Part shown: positions 23,380 to 23,401 of the stretch, piece after piece
Layout of the letters: each line of letters starts with the position of its first letter
Position numbering within the stretch: position 1 is the stretch's first letter
NCBI GenBank assembly: GCA_046756445.1
Contig: JBHHWI010000043.1
Location: 1 to 23,401, forward strand
From: JACZWL01 sp046756445
Lineage (GTDB): Bacteria > Pseudomonadota > Gammaproteobacteria > Steroidobacterales > Woeseiaceae
Reading direction: 5' to 3'
Length of the DNA: 23,401 nucleotides
Notes under the pieces: model-generated
Seen by the model: only the letters and a program-made list of their open reading frames with translations
What the model was told of the DNA's origin: nothing
Database searches by the model: none
Translations under genes and position numbers: made by a program

Positions 23380-23401
23380 GCTGGTGCAACAGTGAGGCTA
23401 G

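Noticed and set aside
1..23401. CRISPR arrays, tRNA or rRNA genes, insertion sequences, toxin-antitoxin or defence genes
   Set aside because: No regularly spaced repeats, no recognisable RNA gene, no transposase or integrase, and every gap above 100 bases was accounted for.

Overview
The window is a dense, G+C-rich stretch of housekeeping chromosome, almost certainly from a gammaproteobacterium. Evidence for this: the Dcd is nearly colinear with the 188-residue Pseudomonas-type dCTP deaminase, and the gene order (DUF3108-purN-purM / DUF2066-CDP-alcohol phosphotransferase-perM-hda / wrbA-arsC(yfgD), then acylphosphatase-transglycosylase-proS, and holC-small gene-valS) follows neighbourhoods known from gammaproteobacteria. 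The genus cannot be settled from the sequence; the mix with a short-type Psd homologue next to pssA suggests a less-studied lineage rather than Pseudomonas or an enteric. No rRNA, tRNA, CRISPR array, transposase, phage or plasmid gene was seen.

Layout. (1) 11-2902: dcd on the plus strand converges with a minus-strand purM-purN-DUF3108 run (nucleotide and purine synthesis plus a periplasmic protein of unknown role). (2) 2903-2976 is a short divergent promoter region with a perfect TATAAT box. (3) 2977-6402: plus-strand DUF2066, PgsA-like phosphatidyltransferase, AI-2E/PerM-family membrane protein and hda (regulator of DnaA-ATP). (4) 6371-7345: minus-strand arsC/yfgD and wrbA. (5) 7466-8100: plus-strand DUF4398 lipoprotein and acylphosphatase. 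(6) 8097-10371: minus-strand proS and a lytic transglycosylase. (7) 10443-15847: a plus-strand run of a degenerate phosphatidylserine decarboxylase homologue, pssA, family-4 uracil-DNA glycosylase, rimI, prfC and a UMF1-type transporter. (8) 15846-15883: a perfect 16-bp hairpin between convergent genes, either a bidirectional terminator or a REP-like element. (9) 15882-19783: minus-strand moxR-DUF58-tgpA (transglutaminase) cassette. (10) 19903-23379: minus-strand holC, small conserved gene, valS.

Genes are packed tightly. Three plus- or minus-strand pairs (purM/purN, perM/hda, rimI/prfC) are joined by a TTGA overlap in which a TTG start shares bases with the upstream TGA stop; three convergent pairs overlap at their 3' ends. 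The points most worth a second look are the Psd homologue that lacks both the autocleavage Gly-Ser and the active-site His motif, and the holC-valS intergenic gene, whose best start is a rare ATT with a good Shine-Dalgarno sequence. I did not find an obvious new defence, mobile or biosynthetic system.
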